Source: Boudabousia liubingyangii (lineage in GTDB: Bacteria; Actinomycetota; Actinomycetes; Actinomycetales; Actinomycetaceae). Taken from it: a stretch of 64,000 nucleotides of DNA. The stretch spans positions 372,001 through 436,000 of the forward strand of contig NZ_MQSU01000002.1 of assembly GCF_001907245.1 (NCBI RefSeq), read 5' to 3'. Below are positions 45,077 to 54,635 of this stretch, piece by piece. The notes beneath the pieces are model-generated. The model worked only from the letters and a program-made list of their open reading frames with translations, had not been told where the DNA came from and did no database searches. The stretch's first letter is position 1, and each line of letters begins with the position of its first letter. A program made the translations under genes and the position numbers.

Positions 45077-46423
45077 GTGTCTGAGAATCAAATTCCAACC
45101 CCGACCCCTGAAGCTGCAGAGCCCGCAAAAACGGCTGAAACTGAAGCCTCTGTAACCCCGACCCCAGTTGCTTTAACAGCTGCTGAGCAATCTAACAGTC
45201 AGTTCGGTCGCATCGACGCTGATGGCACTGTTTGGGTTCGTGATGGGGAATCAGAGCGTCAAATTGGCCAGTATGCCGATGGCGTGCCAGAGGACGGGCT
45301 AGAGCTTTACATCCGTCGCTTCCTTGACCTCGAAGCCCAGGTTAAGTTGTTCTCAGATCGTCTTCCGAACCTCTCCCCCAAGGATATTGATTCGACTCTG
45401 TCCTCATTGAAGCAGCAGTTGGAAGAACCGGCTGCAGTGGGCGATCTTCCCGCACTTCGTCAGCGTCTAGAAAATATTGCTAGCCAGGCAGAGCAGCGCA
45501 AAGAGGAAGCTCGCGCTGCTCGCGCTGCCGCTCGCGAACAGGCCCTTGCAGAGCGTACCAAGATTGTAGAGGCCGCTGAGGCCTTGGCAAACCAGGATCC
45601 TGAACGTACTCAGTGGAAGAATTCCGGTCAGCAACTACGCGACTTGCTTGACCAGTGGAAGCAGGCTCAGAAGCGGGGCCCGAAGCTTGAACGTGCTGCT
45701 GAGGATGCCCTCTGGAAGCGTTTCTCTGCTTCCCGTACCCTCTTCGATCGTCAGCGTCGTCAGTTCTTCTCAGCCCTTGATGCCCGCCAGGCAGAAGTCA
45801 AGGCCACCAAAGAAAAGCTGATCGCTGAAGCTGAGGCACTGTCCACCTCCACTGATTGGGGTGCTACCTCAGCTGCGTACCGTGGCCTGATGGATCAGTG
45901 GAAAGCTGCTGGTCGTTCTTCTCGTAAGGACGATGATGCACTTTGGGAGCGTTTCCGTGACGCCCAGCAGAAGTTCTTTGATGCCCGTAAGGCTGCTAAT
46001 AGCGCCATGGACGAAGAGTTCACTGAGAACCTCAAGCAGAAGGAAGCTCTGCTAGAAAAGGCTGAAGCGATTCTTCCCGTAACTGATATCGAAGCTGCTA
46101 AAGCTGCACTTCGACCGCTACAGGATCAGTGGGATGCGATTGGTCGCGTACCCCGTAACGATGTTAAGCGTATTGAAGGTCGTATGCGTGCAGTTGAAGA
46201 AGCCATTCGTAACGCTGAAGAAGAGGTTTGGCGCAAGTCCAACCCAGAGACCAAGGCTCGTGCAGAGGGCATGCTTGGTCAGCTAGAAGCTTTGATCGAA
46301 CAGATTGATGCTGATATCGAAAAGGCGAAGGCTGATGGTGATCAGAAGTCGCTGGCGGAGCTTGAGTCCGCACGTTCAGCTCGCGTAGCTTGGTTGGAGC
46401 AGATCAAGAATAACGTTGACTGA
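45077..46423 (+). CDS. DUF349-domain coiled-coil protein
   Basis: A 448-residue soluble, charged, mostly helical protein of unknown function. Three DUF349 repeats are visible, each around a DQW motif: LLDQWKQAQKRGPK (about 190), LMDQWKAAGRSSRK (about 273) and LQDQWDAIGRVPRN (about 350). A Pro/Thr/Ala-rich N-terminal tail (about 1-40) and a final coiled coil flank them. GTG start with AAAGGA 7 bases upstream. It stands alone on the plus strand with a strong terminator. In Actinobacteria this gene commonly sits between relA and hisS. Links of the family to stress or RNA are tentative. Confidence 0.9.
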   Translation: MSENQIPTPTPEAAEPAKTAETEASVTPTPVALTAAEQSNSQFGRIDADGTVWVRDGESERQIGQYADGVPEDGLELYIRRFLDLEAQVKLFSDRLPNLSPKDIDSTLSSLKQQLEEPAAVGDLPALRQRLENIASQAEQRKEEARAARAAAREQALAERTKIVEAAEALANQDPERTQWKNSGQQLRDLLDQWKQAQKRGPKLERAAEDALWKRFSASRTLFDRQRRQFFSALDARQAEVKATKEKLIAEAEALSTSTDWGATSAAYRGLMDQWKAAGRSSRKDDDALWERFRDAQQKFFDARKAANSAMDEEFTENLKQKEALLEKAEAILPVTDIEAAKAALRPLQDQWDAIGRVPRNDVKRIEGRMRAVEEAIRNAEEEVWRKSNPETKARAEGMLGQLEALIEQIDADIEKAKADGDQKSLAELESARSARVAWLEQIKNNVD

Positions 46424-46438
46424 ACCCTTTAAGTCATA

Positions 46439-46482
46439 GTTTGGGGCTGACTTCCAAGTTGGAAGTCAGCCCCAAACTTTTG
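46439..46482 (+). terminator. Strong intrinsic terminator after the DUF349 gene
   Basis: GTTTGGGGCTGACTTCC pairs perfectly with GGAAGTCAGCCCCAAAC around AAGTT, giving a 17-bp stem followed by TTTTGTG. It lies between converging genes and may stop relA transcription too. Confidence 0.93.
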
Positions 46483-46566
46483 TGTAGACGAGGTGTAAGA
46501 AGCGCCTCGACGCAAACGTTAATCTGAGTGAGAATAATGCTGCGCGAGAGCTACTCGGCGTAAAGG

Positions 46567-48912
46567 TTACTCGTCGCCCTCGTCCTTCTTCGACTTTTTC
46601 TTCTTCTTGCCTTGGGCGCTGGTAACGCGCTTGACGTCATAGACCCCATCGACCTTCTTCAGGGCATTAAGGATCGCATTGAGGTGTGCAGCCTCAGCCA
46701 TTTCAAGGGTGAAACGAGTACGGCTGACTCGGTCAGCGGTAACTTCGAAAGCGCCGGAACGGATATCAGCTTGGTAACCGGAAATTACCTGAGAAAGATC
46801 CATTAACAATGAGGCACGGTCTAGTGCTTCCACTTCGATCTTGACCTCGAAGGTGGCCCTCGGGTCCTTGATCCAGTGAACTTCGATTAGACGCTCTGGC
46901 TCATTTTGAAGAGCAGCCACGTTAACGCAGCTTTCTTGGTGTACTGATACACCTGAGCCACGAGTTACGAAACCGATGATCTTATCGCCCGGAACTGGAG
47001 TACAGCATTTAGCCAACTTGACCAGAGCATCGTCACCTTCTAGGCCGGCAACCTCGATACCGGTACGAGACTGTGCCCGTCGCGGACGTGAGGAGGTTTT
47101 GGTGGGGGTAACTGCTTCAGAAAGGGTTTCCTCTACCCCATCTGCGCCACCGTGTAGTTCCAGTAGTCGGTTGATGACGTTGGAGGCAGAAACCTGGTGC
47201 TCACCAATAGCGGCGTAGAGACCCGAGACCTCTACATAGCCCATATCGGTAGCTACTGCTAGTAGGCTTTCGTGGTTGAGTAGACGCCTTAATGGTAGGT
47301 TCTGCTTGCGCATGACCTGAGCGAGCTCACTCTTACCAGTTTCGATTGCCTCTTCACGGCGTTCCCTAGAGAACCACTGCTTGATCTTGTTTCGGGCTCG
47401 CTGGGATTTCGCGATCTTCATCCAGTCTTGACTGGGGCCGGCCTTTTCGGCATGTGAAGTTAGGATTTCAACCTTGTCACCGTTTTCGAGCGTCCAGTCT
47501 AGCGGTACTAGACGGCCGTTGACCTTGGCGCCGACGGTCTTGTGCCCGACCTCGGTATGTACCGCGTAGGCGAAGTCAATCGGGGTGGCATCCTGCGGCA
47601 GAGCAATAATCGAACCCTTAGGGGTGAAGACGTAGACCTGATTGCCGGACATTTCATAGCGCAGCGAGTCTAGAAATTCTTCAGGGTCTTGAGTTTCGGA
47701 CTGCCAGTCGACTAGCTGACGTAGCCAACCCATCTGTTCGTCGTCCTGCTGGTTTTTATCCGGCCGAGGCCCAGTCGCATTTGGGTCCGCCTTGTACTTC
47801 CAGTGGGCAGCAACGCCGTATTCGGCACGTCGGTGCATCTCAAAGGTGCGAATTTGGACCTCTAGGGGTTTCCCGCCGGGGCCCACCACTGTGGTGTGCA
47901 AAGACTGATACATATTGAATTTGGGCATTGCAATATAGTCTTTGAAGCGTCCAGCTAGGGGGTGCCACTTTGAGTGCAGGGCGCCTAGGACCGCGTAGCA
48001 GTCACGGACGCTCTCCACCAGCACTCGGACGGCGACGAGGTCGTAGATTTCGTCGAACTCGCGGCCACGGACAATCATCTTTTGGTAGATCGAGTAGTGG
48101 TGTTTGGGTCGTCCGGAGACGGTGCCTTTAATGCCAGCTTGGCGTAGTTCTTCCTCAATCTGCAGGATGATCTCTTGTAGGTATTGACGACGGGCGGGAG
48201 CCCGTTCAGCAATCAGGTTATCGATCTCTTCGTAGCGGCCTGGATAGAGGGTCTTAAAGGCGAGTTCTTCCAACTCGTACTTCACGGTATTCATACCTAG
48301 CCGGTGTGCTAGTGGCGCGTAGATTTCTAGTGTCTCTTTCGCCTTATTTTGGGCCGAGGCGGCAGGCACGTACTTCCAGGTACGGGCGTTGTGGAGGCGG
48401 TCCCCTAGTTTGATAACTAGGACGCGGATATCTTGGCTCATCGCCAAGATCATTTTTCGGACGGTTTCCGCCGCGGCTGCTTCGCCGTACTTAACCTTGT
48501 CTAGTTTGGTAACACCATCTACCAGCAGGGCAATCTGCGGGCCGAATTCGGCTTCTAGTTCTTCCAAGGTGTAATCGGTGTCCTCAACGGTATCGTGCAT
48601 CAGTGCAGCGGCAAGCGTCGTGGTGGTCATGCCCAGTTCCGCCAAGATGGTCGCTACGGCCACGGGGTGCGTAATGTAGGGCTCTCCAGATTTGCGTTTT
48701 TGTTCTTTGTGGAGTTCCGCTGCGCGCGCGTAGGCACGCTCTACCAGCTCGATGTCTGCCTTGGGGTGGTGCGCTTTTAGCGCTCGCACTAGGGGTTCGA
48801 TTTCTGGCGCTGTGGTTCGTTTACGGGAACCGAATCGAAGCAAAGAAGAACGAACGCGTGATCCCGGAACCACGCTCCCCTGGTCGCGACTTTGAGCTGG
48901 TGTATCGTTCAT
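46567..48912 (-). CDS. relA: Bifunctional (p)ppGpp synthetase/hydrolase
   Basis: Stringent-response enzyme of 781 residues. The hydrolase domain has HPVAVATILAELG and the HD motif in AALMHDTVEDTDY. The synthetase domain contains GRPKHHYSIYQKM and YDLVAVRVLVESVRDC. A TGS domain (VYVFTPKGSIIALPQDATPI), a helical/zinc-finger region (KLAKCCTPVPGDKI) and a C-terminal ACT domain follow. The tail is lysine-rich (KKKKKSKKDEGDE). Both catalytic sites look intact, as in the single long Rel of Actinobacteria. A TACAAT lies 6 bases before the ATG, so it may have its own promoter despite following apt. Confidence 0.97.
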   Translation of the reverse strand: MNDTPAQSRDQGSVVPGSRVRSSLLRFGSRKRTTAPEIEPLVRALKAHHPKADIELVERAYARAAELHKEQKRKSGEPYITHPVAVATILAELGMTTTTLAAALMHDTVEDTDYTLEELEAEFGPQIALLVDGVTKLDKVKYGEAAAAETVRKMILAMSQDIRVLVIKLGDRLHNARTWKYVPAASAQNKAKETLEIYAPLAHRLGMNTVKYELEELAFKTLYPGRYEEIDNLIAERAPARRQYLQEIILQIEEELRQAGIKGTVSGRPKHHYSIYQKMIVRGREFDEIYDLVAVRVLVESVRDCYAVLGALHSKWHPLAGRFKDYIAMPKFNMYQSLHTTVVGPGGKPLEVQIRTFEMHRRAEYGVAAHWKYKADPNATGPRPDKNQQDDEQMGWLRQLVDWQSETQDPEEFLDSLRYEMSGNQVYVFTPKGSIIALPQDATPIDFAYAVHTEVGHKTVGAKVNGRLVPLDWTLENGDKVEILTSHAEKAGPSQDWMKIAKSQRARNKIKQWFSRERREEAIETGKSELAQVMRKQNLPLRRLLNHESLLAVATDMGYVEVSGLYAAIGEHQVSASNVINRLLELHGGADGVEETLSEAVTPTKTSSRPRRAQSRTGIEVAGLEGDDALVKLAKCCTPVPGDKIIGFVTRGSGVSVHQESCVNVAALQNEPERLIEVHWIKDPRATFEVKIEVEALDRASLLMDLSQVISGYQADIRSGAFEVTADRVSRTRFTLEMAEAAHLNAILNALKKVDGVYDVKRVTSAQGKKKKKSKKDEGDE

Positions 48913-48918
48913 TCCTCT

Positions 48919-48949
48919 ATTGTATGAGACTTCGGGCCTATTCCGCCAA
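48919..48949 (-). promoter_or_regulatory. Predicted relA promoter
   Basis: On the minus strand, TACAAT (48924-48919) lies 6 bases before the relA ATG, with TTGGCG 19 bases further upstream. Transcription would begin at the start codon. The AGAGGA in between is too close to act as a Shine-Dalgarno on such an mRNA. Confidence 0.45.
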
Positions 48950-48971
48950 ATTATTGACGAAATAGGCCCGA
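48932..48971 (-). terminator. Hairpin between apt and relA
   Basis: TCGGGCCTATT and AATAGGCCCGA are perfect 11-base arms around an 18-base loop in the 85-base gap. No U-run follows on the minus strand. It could be an RNA processing or partial termination site, and it overlaps the -35 region of the predicted relA promoter. Confidence 0.5.
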
Positions 48972-48997
48972 GATTACAGCTTTAGCAGCTCAGCGGC

Positions 48998-49543
48998 TCA
49001 GAATGAGAGCAGTGCGGCTACCTCACGGCCGGGAAGCTTGTCCCGTCCCTTGAGGGCAAGAAGTTCCATGAGGACACAGATGCCTTCTACTTCTGCGCCC
49101 GAAGCTTCTACCAGCTCGATGGCCGCAGCAGCGGTTCCACCGGTGGCTAGCACGTCATCGATAATCAAAACGCGGTCGCCTTCTTTTACCGAGTCAGGAC
49201 GAATCTCCATACGGGCGGAGCCGTATTCGAGTTCGTAGTCTACACCTAGCACGGGGCCGGGTAGTTTCCCGGCTTTACGGATGGTTAGCATCCCGACGCC
49301 CAGGGCGATTGCTAGCGGAGCTGCGAGGATAAATCCGCGAGATTCTAGACCGGCGATCGCGTCAACCTTACCGCGGTACTTTTCCGCTAGACCATCAATG
49401 AGTTTGGCGAAAGCGGGACCGTTAGCAAGTAGCGGAGTGATATCGCGGAACAGGACACCAGGTTCTGGGAAATCTGGGATCTCTCGGAGGTTATTCTGAA
49501 TGAGTTCCGCTAGTTCGCGGTCGAGCTCTGGGGTTGTGCTCAT
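48998..49543 (-). CDS. apt: Adenine phosphoribosyltransferase
   Basis: Salvages adenine to AMP using PRPP. It has 181 residues: FPEPGVLFRDITPLLANG, LESRGFILAAPLA, and the PRPP loop VLIIDDVLATGGTAAAA. Its ATG overlaps the secF stop (ATGA), giving the secD-secF-apt unit, with relA next. This order is conserved in Actinobacteria. Confidence 0.96.
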   Translation of the reverse strand: MSTTPELDRELAELIQNNLREIPDFPEPGVLFRDITPLLANGPAFAKLIDGLAEKYRGKVDAIAGLESRGFILAAPLAIALGVGMLTIRKAGKLPGPVLGVDYELEYGSARMEIRPDSVKEGDRVLIIDDVLATGGTAAAAIELVEASGAEVEGICVLMELLALKGRDKLPGREVAALLSF

Positions 49544-50640
49544 CGTTTACTGCGCTTCTTTCGTTTCGGTTGGGCGCTTTGGCCAAGGTGGCCGCCGGCT
49601 TGTAGTGGAGCTACCTTCACTCGTGGGCCATTGATGTCTTTAACCCCGGTCTCGTGAAGTTCACCGTCGGTTGCTCGGCGAGCAGCAACGGCTTCATTAT
49701 GAGTTTTACCAGCCTCAGTACGGTCGTGCAACCAGCTAAGGAAAGGTGAGGCAATGAAGAGGGATGAGAACGCACCAGCGATCATACCTACGAATAGGGC
49801 CAGGGAGATATCACGAAGAGTACCGGCACCAAGCAGTACGCTACCAATAATCAAAATGGAAGCAACAGGTAGTAGTGCCACTACCGAGGTGTTAATCGAA
49901 CGAACGAAGGTCTGGTTGACGGACAAGTTCACCAACTCACCGTAGGTGTAGCGGTACTGCCCCTCATAGCCCTTGGTTAGTTCACGAACCTTATCGAAGA
50001 CGACCACGGTATCGTAAAGTGAATACGCCAAGATCGTGAGGAAGCCGATTACGGTTGCCGGAGAGACTTCCGCCTGGGTGATTGCGAAGAAGCCGATCAA
50101 GACGAACATGTCGTTCAAAAGTGCGAAAAGCGCCGAGGCTGCCATTCGCCAGTTGCGGAAGTAAACCGTCATCAGCAGGGAGACGAAGACTAGGAAGATA
50201 ACCAGCGAGGTCGCGGCTTTCTTAGTCACACCAGCACCCCAGGAGGGACCCACGAAGGTGGAGGTGACCTTGTCAGTACCGACCCCGTAGGCCTTGGCTA
50301 GGTCTTCGGCTACCTTGCTGGTTTCGGTGGAGCTTAGTGATTGAGTCTGGACTCGGATACCGTCCAAACCAACGTTTGACACGCGAGCGCCGTCTTCCAC
50401 CTTGGCTTTTTTAAGTGCGTCGTAGGCGACTTGCTGATCAGTGGTCTGTACCTGGCTGATGGTGAATTCAGAACCACCGCGGAACTCGATACTGGGGTTC
50501 AGTCGTAGGACGCCCAGTGCTAGCGAGGCCAGCAGGATACAGGCTAGAGAGATCGACAAGAAGAGCTTGCGCCGACCAATGACGTTAAATGAGCGTTCAC
50601 CTGAGTGCAGTTCACGCCCTAGGGTTGCTAGGCTAGCCAT
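49540..50640 (-). CDS. secF: Protein translocase subunit SecF
   Basis: Membrane subunit that helps pull exported proteins out of the Sec channel. It has 366 residues and six membrane segments. The signature IEFRGGSEFTI follows the first segment, and the C-terminal membrane domain contains VIGFLTILAYSLYDTVVVFDK, whose acidic residues serve proton coupling. A soluble basic tail of about 70 residues ends in KRKKRSKR. It shares one base with the secD stop. Confidence 0.96.
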   Translation of the reverse strand: MASLATLGRELHSGERSFNVIGRRKLFLSISLACILLASLALGVLRLNPSIEFRGGSEFTISQVQTTDQQVAYDALKKAKVEDGARVSNVGLDGIRVQTQSLSSTETSKVAEDLAKAYGVGTDKVTSTFVGPSWGAGVTKKAATSLVIFLVFVSLLMTVYFRNWRMAASALFALLNDMFVLIGFFAITQAEVSPATVIGFLTILAYSLYDTVVVFDKVRELTKGYEGQYRYTYGELVNLSVNQTFVRSINTSVVALLPVASILIIGSVLLGAGTLRDISLALFVGMIAGAFSSLFIASPFLSWLHDRTEAGKTHNEAVAARRATDGELHETGVKDINGPRVKVAPLQAGGHLGQSAQPKRKKRSKR

Positions 50641-52478
50641 CAGTTGGCCTCCTCTTCATTAGCGGATTCAGCTTCATTCTTGCGTTCAGCTCGACGGTCA
50701 GCGATGCTGCGACGTTCGTGAGGTGCACGAACGCGACCGCGGCCGGCGTAGATGGTGGGAGTTGCACCTAGGGTTTCAGCGTCAAAGCCTGACCACTTAC
50801 GACCTTCACCGAAGAACGGGACTTTCAGCAGCATAACTAGGATCGGGTGGGTAAACATGAAGATTACGGCCAAGTCGATCAGAGTTGTGAGGCCTAGGGT
50901 GAAGGCGAAGCCCTGCACGCCACCAACTGCCAGTACGTAAAGGATTACGGCGGCTAGGATGTTAACGGCGTCAGAGATAAGAATGGTCTTCTTGGCGTGT
51001 TCCCAACCGGTCTCGACTGCGTTAACTAGGTTTGCGCCGTCACGGACTTCGTCACGGATGCGTTCGAAGTAAACGATGAAGGAGTCCGCGGTGATACCGA
51101 TCGAAATGATCAAGCCGGTGACACCGGGTAGGGATAGGCGGTAGCCCATCTGCCAACCCAGTAGTACTACTGCTAGGTAGGTTGAGATAGCAGCCATGAG
51201 TAGTGATCCCAGTGCCACTAGGGCTAGCCCGTGGTAACTCCAAGCTAGGTAGACGATCACTAGTAGTAGACCGATCAGACCGGCCCAGAGGCCCTTCTGT
51301 AGGTGGTCAGAACCTAGTGTTGCCGAAATCTGCTGTTCTGATTCGACTTTGAAGGTTAGCGGCAAAGAACCAAACTTCAACTGGTTTGCCAGCGCGGTGG
51401 CAGACTTTGAGTTGAAGTTACCGGTGATCTGTGCGCTACCGCCAGAAATCACGGCGTTCATGCTCGGAGCCGAGATGACCACCCCATCTAGCATGATCGC
51501 AAAACGACTGCGGACGGGATCGGTGGCCTTTAGGTTGAATAGGCGCTGTGAGACTTGAGTGAACTGATCGGTGCCCTTGGAGTTGAATTCGAGAACGACT
51601 TCCCACTGACCGGTAGTAGCACCGTTGGGGCCACTGTGTTCTAGGCCAGCGGTGGCGTTCTTGATTTCGGAACCCTGGATGTCTACCGGAGAAAGAATGT
51701 ACTTAGAGTGTCCTTCTGAACCACAAGCAGCGATTGCTTTGTCATCGGGTTCGATCCGGTTGTCGTTAAGTTTGGTGGGATCAGAGCAATCTAGCAGGTA
51801 GAAATCGTAGAGAGTCTTTTCCGTAATCCAGGCAGGATCGGAGTTGTCCTTGGGAGCCGAGGCCGGAGTGTCTGAGATCTTGCCGTCGTGGTTTTCATCG
51901 GCCAGTCGGGTGGCGATCTCTTCCGGGGATAGCTTGGAGAGTTCTTCAGCCTGTTTTAGGGCTGCCAGTCGCTGCGCGGTTTCTTCCGGCTTTTGGGGGC
52001 CTTCGGGGGTTACCGCTAGCTGCTTAGCTTGTTCTTCGAAGGCCTTGGGGCTAACAGCGGCCACCTGGTGCGAATCGCGAAGAACTGAGCGGAATACCAT
52101 GACCGCGGATTTACGAACTAGGTTGAGGGTCTCTTCTGAGGGCTTGCCAGGCAGCGAAACCACAATGTTTTGACCACCCTGAGAGGTAATCTCGGCTTCA
52201 GACACACCTGAAGCGTCAACACGCTGTCGGATAATGTCGATAGCCTGGTTTAGGTCCTCGTTAGTAACTTCGGTGCGACCGTCCTTAGCAACTTTTCCTT
52301 CAGTTGCGGTCGGGGTCAGTACCAGCTGGGTACCACCTTCAAGGTCTAGTGCTAGCTTAGGCTTCCATGAAGCTTTCCCTAGATAGCTGCCAACGCCTAG
52401 GGTAATCGCAGCGATCACCAGAATCGTAAGGAATACGATCAGCGGTCGCCGGGCTTTTTTAATCCGGGTATCTGCCAC
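50640..52478 (-). CDS. secD: Protein translocase subunit SecD
   Basis: Partner of SecF, 612 residues. The first membrane segment (about 10-32) is followed by LALDLEGGTQLVLTP, the D1 signature. The large extracytoplasmic P1 region (about 55-380) contains a long acidic/proline insertion near residues 170-270. After it come GSLPLTFKVESEQQISATLG and membrane segments with the conserved SIGITADSFIVYFERIRDE. A cytoplasmic charged tail (NEAESANEEEAN) ends the protein. The spacer before it separates it from yajC by 137 bases. Confidence 0.96.
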   Translation of the reverse strand: MADTRIKKARRPLIVFLTILVIAAITLGVGSYLGKASWKPKLALDLEGGTQLVLTPTATEGKVAKDGRTEVTNEDLNQAIDIIRQRVDASGVSEAEITSQGGQNIVVSLPGKPSEETLNLVRKSAVMVFRSVLRDSHQVAAVSPKAFEEQAKQLAVTPEGPQKPEETAQRLAALKQAEELSKLSPEEIATRLADENHDGKISDTPASAPKDNSDPAWITEKTLYDFYLLDCSDPTKLNDNRIEPDDKAIAACGSEGHSKYILSPVDIQGSEIKNATAGLEHSGPNGATTGQWEVVLEFNSKGTDQFTQVSQRLFNLKATDPVRSRFAIMLDGVVISAPSMNAVISGGSAQITGNFNSKSATALANQLKFGSLPLTFKVESEQQISATLGSDHLQKGLWAGLIGLLLVIVYLAWSYHGLALVALGSLLMAAISTYLAVVLLGWQMGYRLSLPGVTGLIISIGITADSFIVYFERIRDEVRDGANLVNAVETGWEHAKKTILISDAVNILAAVILYVLAVGGVQGFAFTLGLTTLIDLAVIFMFTHPILVMLLKVPFFGEGRKWSGFDAETLGATPTIYAGRGRVRAPHERRSIADRRAERKNEAESANEEEAN

Positions 52479-52569
52479 GGTTCTTCTTCCGTTGTTAGGG
52501 CATCTAAAGATGCGAGTTTCTCCGCGAAGATTCTACATCACCACGGTGCCGATTGTGTTTTACGGCGTC

Positions 52570-52585
52570 GTGGACCACAGTCCAC
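52570..52585. repeat. Inverted repeat between yajC and secD
   Basis: GTGGAC and GTCCAC flank CACA in the 137-base gap. An overlapping larger pair TCGTGG/CCACGA also exists. No U-run follows; it may be an mRNA hairpin between the two genes. Confidence 0.35.
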
Positions 52586-52615
52586 CACGATTGAGGCGGC
52601 ACTGACTGAAAAGAA

Positions 52616-52975
52616 TCAGGAATTCTGGGGGTCTTCGTCGTTAACTACTTCGTCAACAATTTCGAGCTCTTCTTCAGGCTCTTCAAGGGTGCCTTCCAAG
52701 ACTGAAAGGGGTAGCTCTTCGGCGCGAACGATAAAGCGCTTGTTCCAGTAGGTTTCGTCTCCCATGGGGGTCGCTAGCGTCACAACATCACCATCAAGAT
52801 CAACGATTTTACCGTAGAAACCACTGGTGGTGATTACCCAGTTACCTAGCTGAAGTGCCTTTTCACGTTCGGCTTCCATGGCAGCACGCTGACGCTTGGC
52901 CCCTTTGGAGGACAGTACCAGCATCGCCACGAAGAATACGCCGATCGTAATCAGCATTAAGGTATTCGGATCCAT
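52616..52975 (-). CDS. yajC: Preprotein translocase subunit YajC
   Basis: Small SecDF-associated membrane protein, 119 residues. One membrane segment (MLITIGVFFVAMLVLSS, about 6-22) is followed by a basic stretch (KGAKRQRAAMEAEREK), the YajC domain with LQLGNWVITTSGFYGKIVDL-type residues, and an acidic tail of about 30 residues. It lies between ruvB and secD, the usual order in Actinobacteria. Confidence 0.94.
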   Translation of the reverse strand: MDPNTLMLITIGVFFVAMLVLSSKGAKRQRAAMEAEREKALQLGNWVITTSGFYGKIVDLDGDVVTLATPMGDETYWNKRFIVRAEELPLSVLEGTLEEPEEELEIVDEVVNDEDPQNS

Positions 52976-53021
52976 TTTTCTCCCTTTATTGAAAAGTCTT
53001 AGGTTCGAGTTTCGATTTAGT

Positions 53022-54032
53022 CTAGATCAGGGTATCACCGCTGGGAGCAGTTAACCCTAGATGTTCCCATGCTTTTTGAGTTGCTTGACGTCCACGTGGA
53101 GTCCTGATGATAAAGCCTTCACGGACCAGGTAGGGCTCAGCTACGGTCTCTACCGTTTCTGGTTCCTCCCCGATCGACATAGAGAGGGTGGTAACGCCTA
53201 CCGGCCCTCCCCCGAATCGCTTACACAAGCCTTCGATTACCATCCGGTCAAGGCGATCTAGGCCCAGCGGATCAACCTCGAATAGTTCTAGGGCATGCTG
53301 GGCGGATTCGAGCCCGACTTCGCCGTCACCGTGTACCTGTGCATAATCGCAGACGCGTCGGAGCAGGCGGTTGGCAATACGGGGTGTACCACGGGAGCGG
53401 CAGGCTAGTTCCTTCGCTGCGGGGGCCGAAATCTTGGTTTCAAGCAAGCCTGCTGAACGAGTAATGATTCGTTCTAGTTCTTCGTCCTCGTAATACTCTA
53501 GGTGCCCGGTGTAACCGAAACGGTCACGTAATGGGGCTGGTAGTAAACCAGCGCGGGTGGTGGCACCGACGACGGTGAAGGGTGGCAGGGTAAGTGGGAT
53601 CGAGGTAGCTCCGGGGCCTTTACCAACGACCACGTCTACGCGGAAATCTTCCATCGCTAGGTAGAGCATTTCCTCAGCCGGACGCGCTAGGCGGTGGATT
53701 TCGTCAATGAATAGAACATCCCCTTCTTGGAGGGAAGATAGGATTGACGCTAAATCGCCAGCGTGCTGGATCGCTGGGCCGGAGGTCAGACGTAGATTAA
53801 CGCCCATTTCGGCGGCAACGATCATTGCGAGGGTGGTTTTACCAAGTCCGGGAGGACCTGAAAGTAGGATGTGGTCGGCACTGTTGCCACGCATCCGGGC
53901 GGCATCGAGTACTAGGCCTAGCTGTTTGCGTAGCTTCTTTTGTCCGACGAATTCCTCAAGTAGCTTGGGACGTAGAGCTGATTCTGCTGCGCGTTCGGCT
54001 TCGTTTGCGCTGGGGGTGACGATTGATTCCAA
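53022..54032 (-). CDS. ruvB: Holliday junction branch migration ATPase RuvB
   Basis: AAA+ motor that drives branch migration with RuvA. It has 336 residues: [20 protein letters not shown], Walker [15 protein letters not shown], Walker B FIDEIHRL, sensor 1 [10 protein letters not shown], and a C-terminal winged helix ([19 protein letters not shown]). It follows ruvA by 1 base in a ruvC-ruvA-ruvB operon downstream of yebC. Confidence 0.97.
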   Translation of the reverse strand: MESIVTPSANEAERAAESALRPKLLEEFVGQKKLRKQLGLVLDAARMRGNSADHILLSGPPGLGKTTLAMIVAAEMGVNLRLTSGPAIQHAGDLASILSSLQEGDVLFIDEIHRLARPAEEMLYLAMEDFRVDVVVGKGPGATSIPLTLPPFTVVGATTRAGLLPAPLRDRFGYTGHLEYYEDEELERIITRSAGLLETKISAPAAKELACRSRGTPRIANRLLRRVCDYAQVHGDGEVGLESAQHALELFEVDPLGLDRLDRMVIEGLCKRFGGGPVGVTTLSMSIGEEPETVETVAEPYLVREGFIIRTPRGRQATQKAWEHLGLTAPSGDTLI

Positions 54033-54033
54033 A

Positions 54034-54633
54034 TCAGCCTCCTAGAACCTGTAGGGCCAGTCGCAGGATAAGCTCAGGCGTGGCATCTGGGTGAGATTGC
54101 AGTACTTTGTCGACTGCCGACTGCGCCTGGTGCTTTTGCCATCCCAACTGGGTAAGAGCTAACACTACCTGTTCGGCATTCGGGTTGTTCACTGAGTCTA
54201 GAGTACTGACCGTGCTGGCTGCGGCGGGAGCGATTCCAGCTAGCTTGTCCTTGAGCTCAATGATGATCCTTTGGGCGCCTTTCTTTCCAATGCCGGGGAC
54301 CTTTATCAGGGCCTTTTCATTGTTTTCTTGCGCGATTTGGGAAAGCTGTGCGGCATCGTAAACTGAGAGAATCGCGATGCCCAGTTTGGGTCCGATGCCA
54401 TTGATGGTGATCAGTGATTCGAAGGCTAGCTGCTCTGCTTCGCTGGTGAATCCGAAGAGCGTTAGGGAATCTTCACGAACGATCAGTGTGGTCTGCAGAG
54501 TTGCGACCTCGCCTTCGAAGAGTCCAGAGAGAGTGGTCGCTGGCGCATAGACGAGGTACCCGATGCCGTTTACTTCGATAATGACTCGGTCAAGGTGAAC
54601 TTTTCGAACTAGGCCGGTAAGGGAAGCAATCAA
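54034..54633 (-). CDS. ruvA: Holliday junction DNA-binding protein RuvA
   Basis: Tetrameric junction binder, 199 residues. Domain I ([20 protein letters not shown]) is an OB fold. Domain II has two helix-hairpin-helix motifs ([16 protein letters not shown] and [16 protein letters not shown]), and domain III (about 150-199) binds RuvB. It lies 2 bases after ruvC. Confidence 0.96.
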   Translation of the reverse strand: MIASLTGLVRKVHLDRVIIEVNGIGYLVYAPATTLSGLFEGEVATLQTTLIVREDSLTLFGFTSEAEQLAFESLITINGIGPKLGIAILSVYDAAQLSQIAQENNEKALIKVPGIGKKGAQRIIIELKDKLAGIAPAAASTVSTLDSVNNPNAEQVVLALTQLGWQKHQAQSAVDKVLQSHPDATPELILRLALQVLGG

Positions 54634-54635
54634 GA

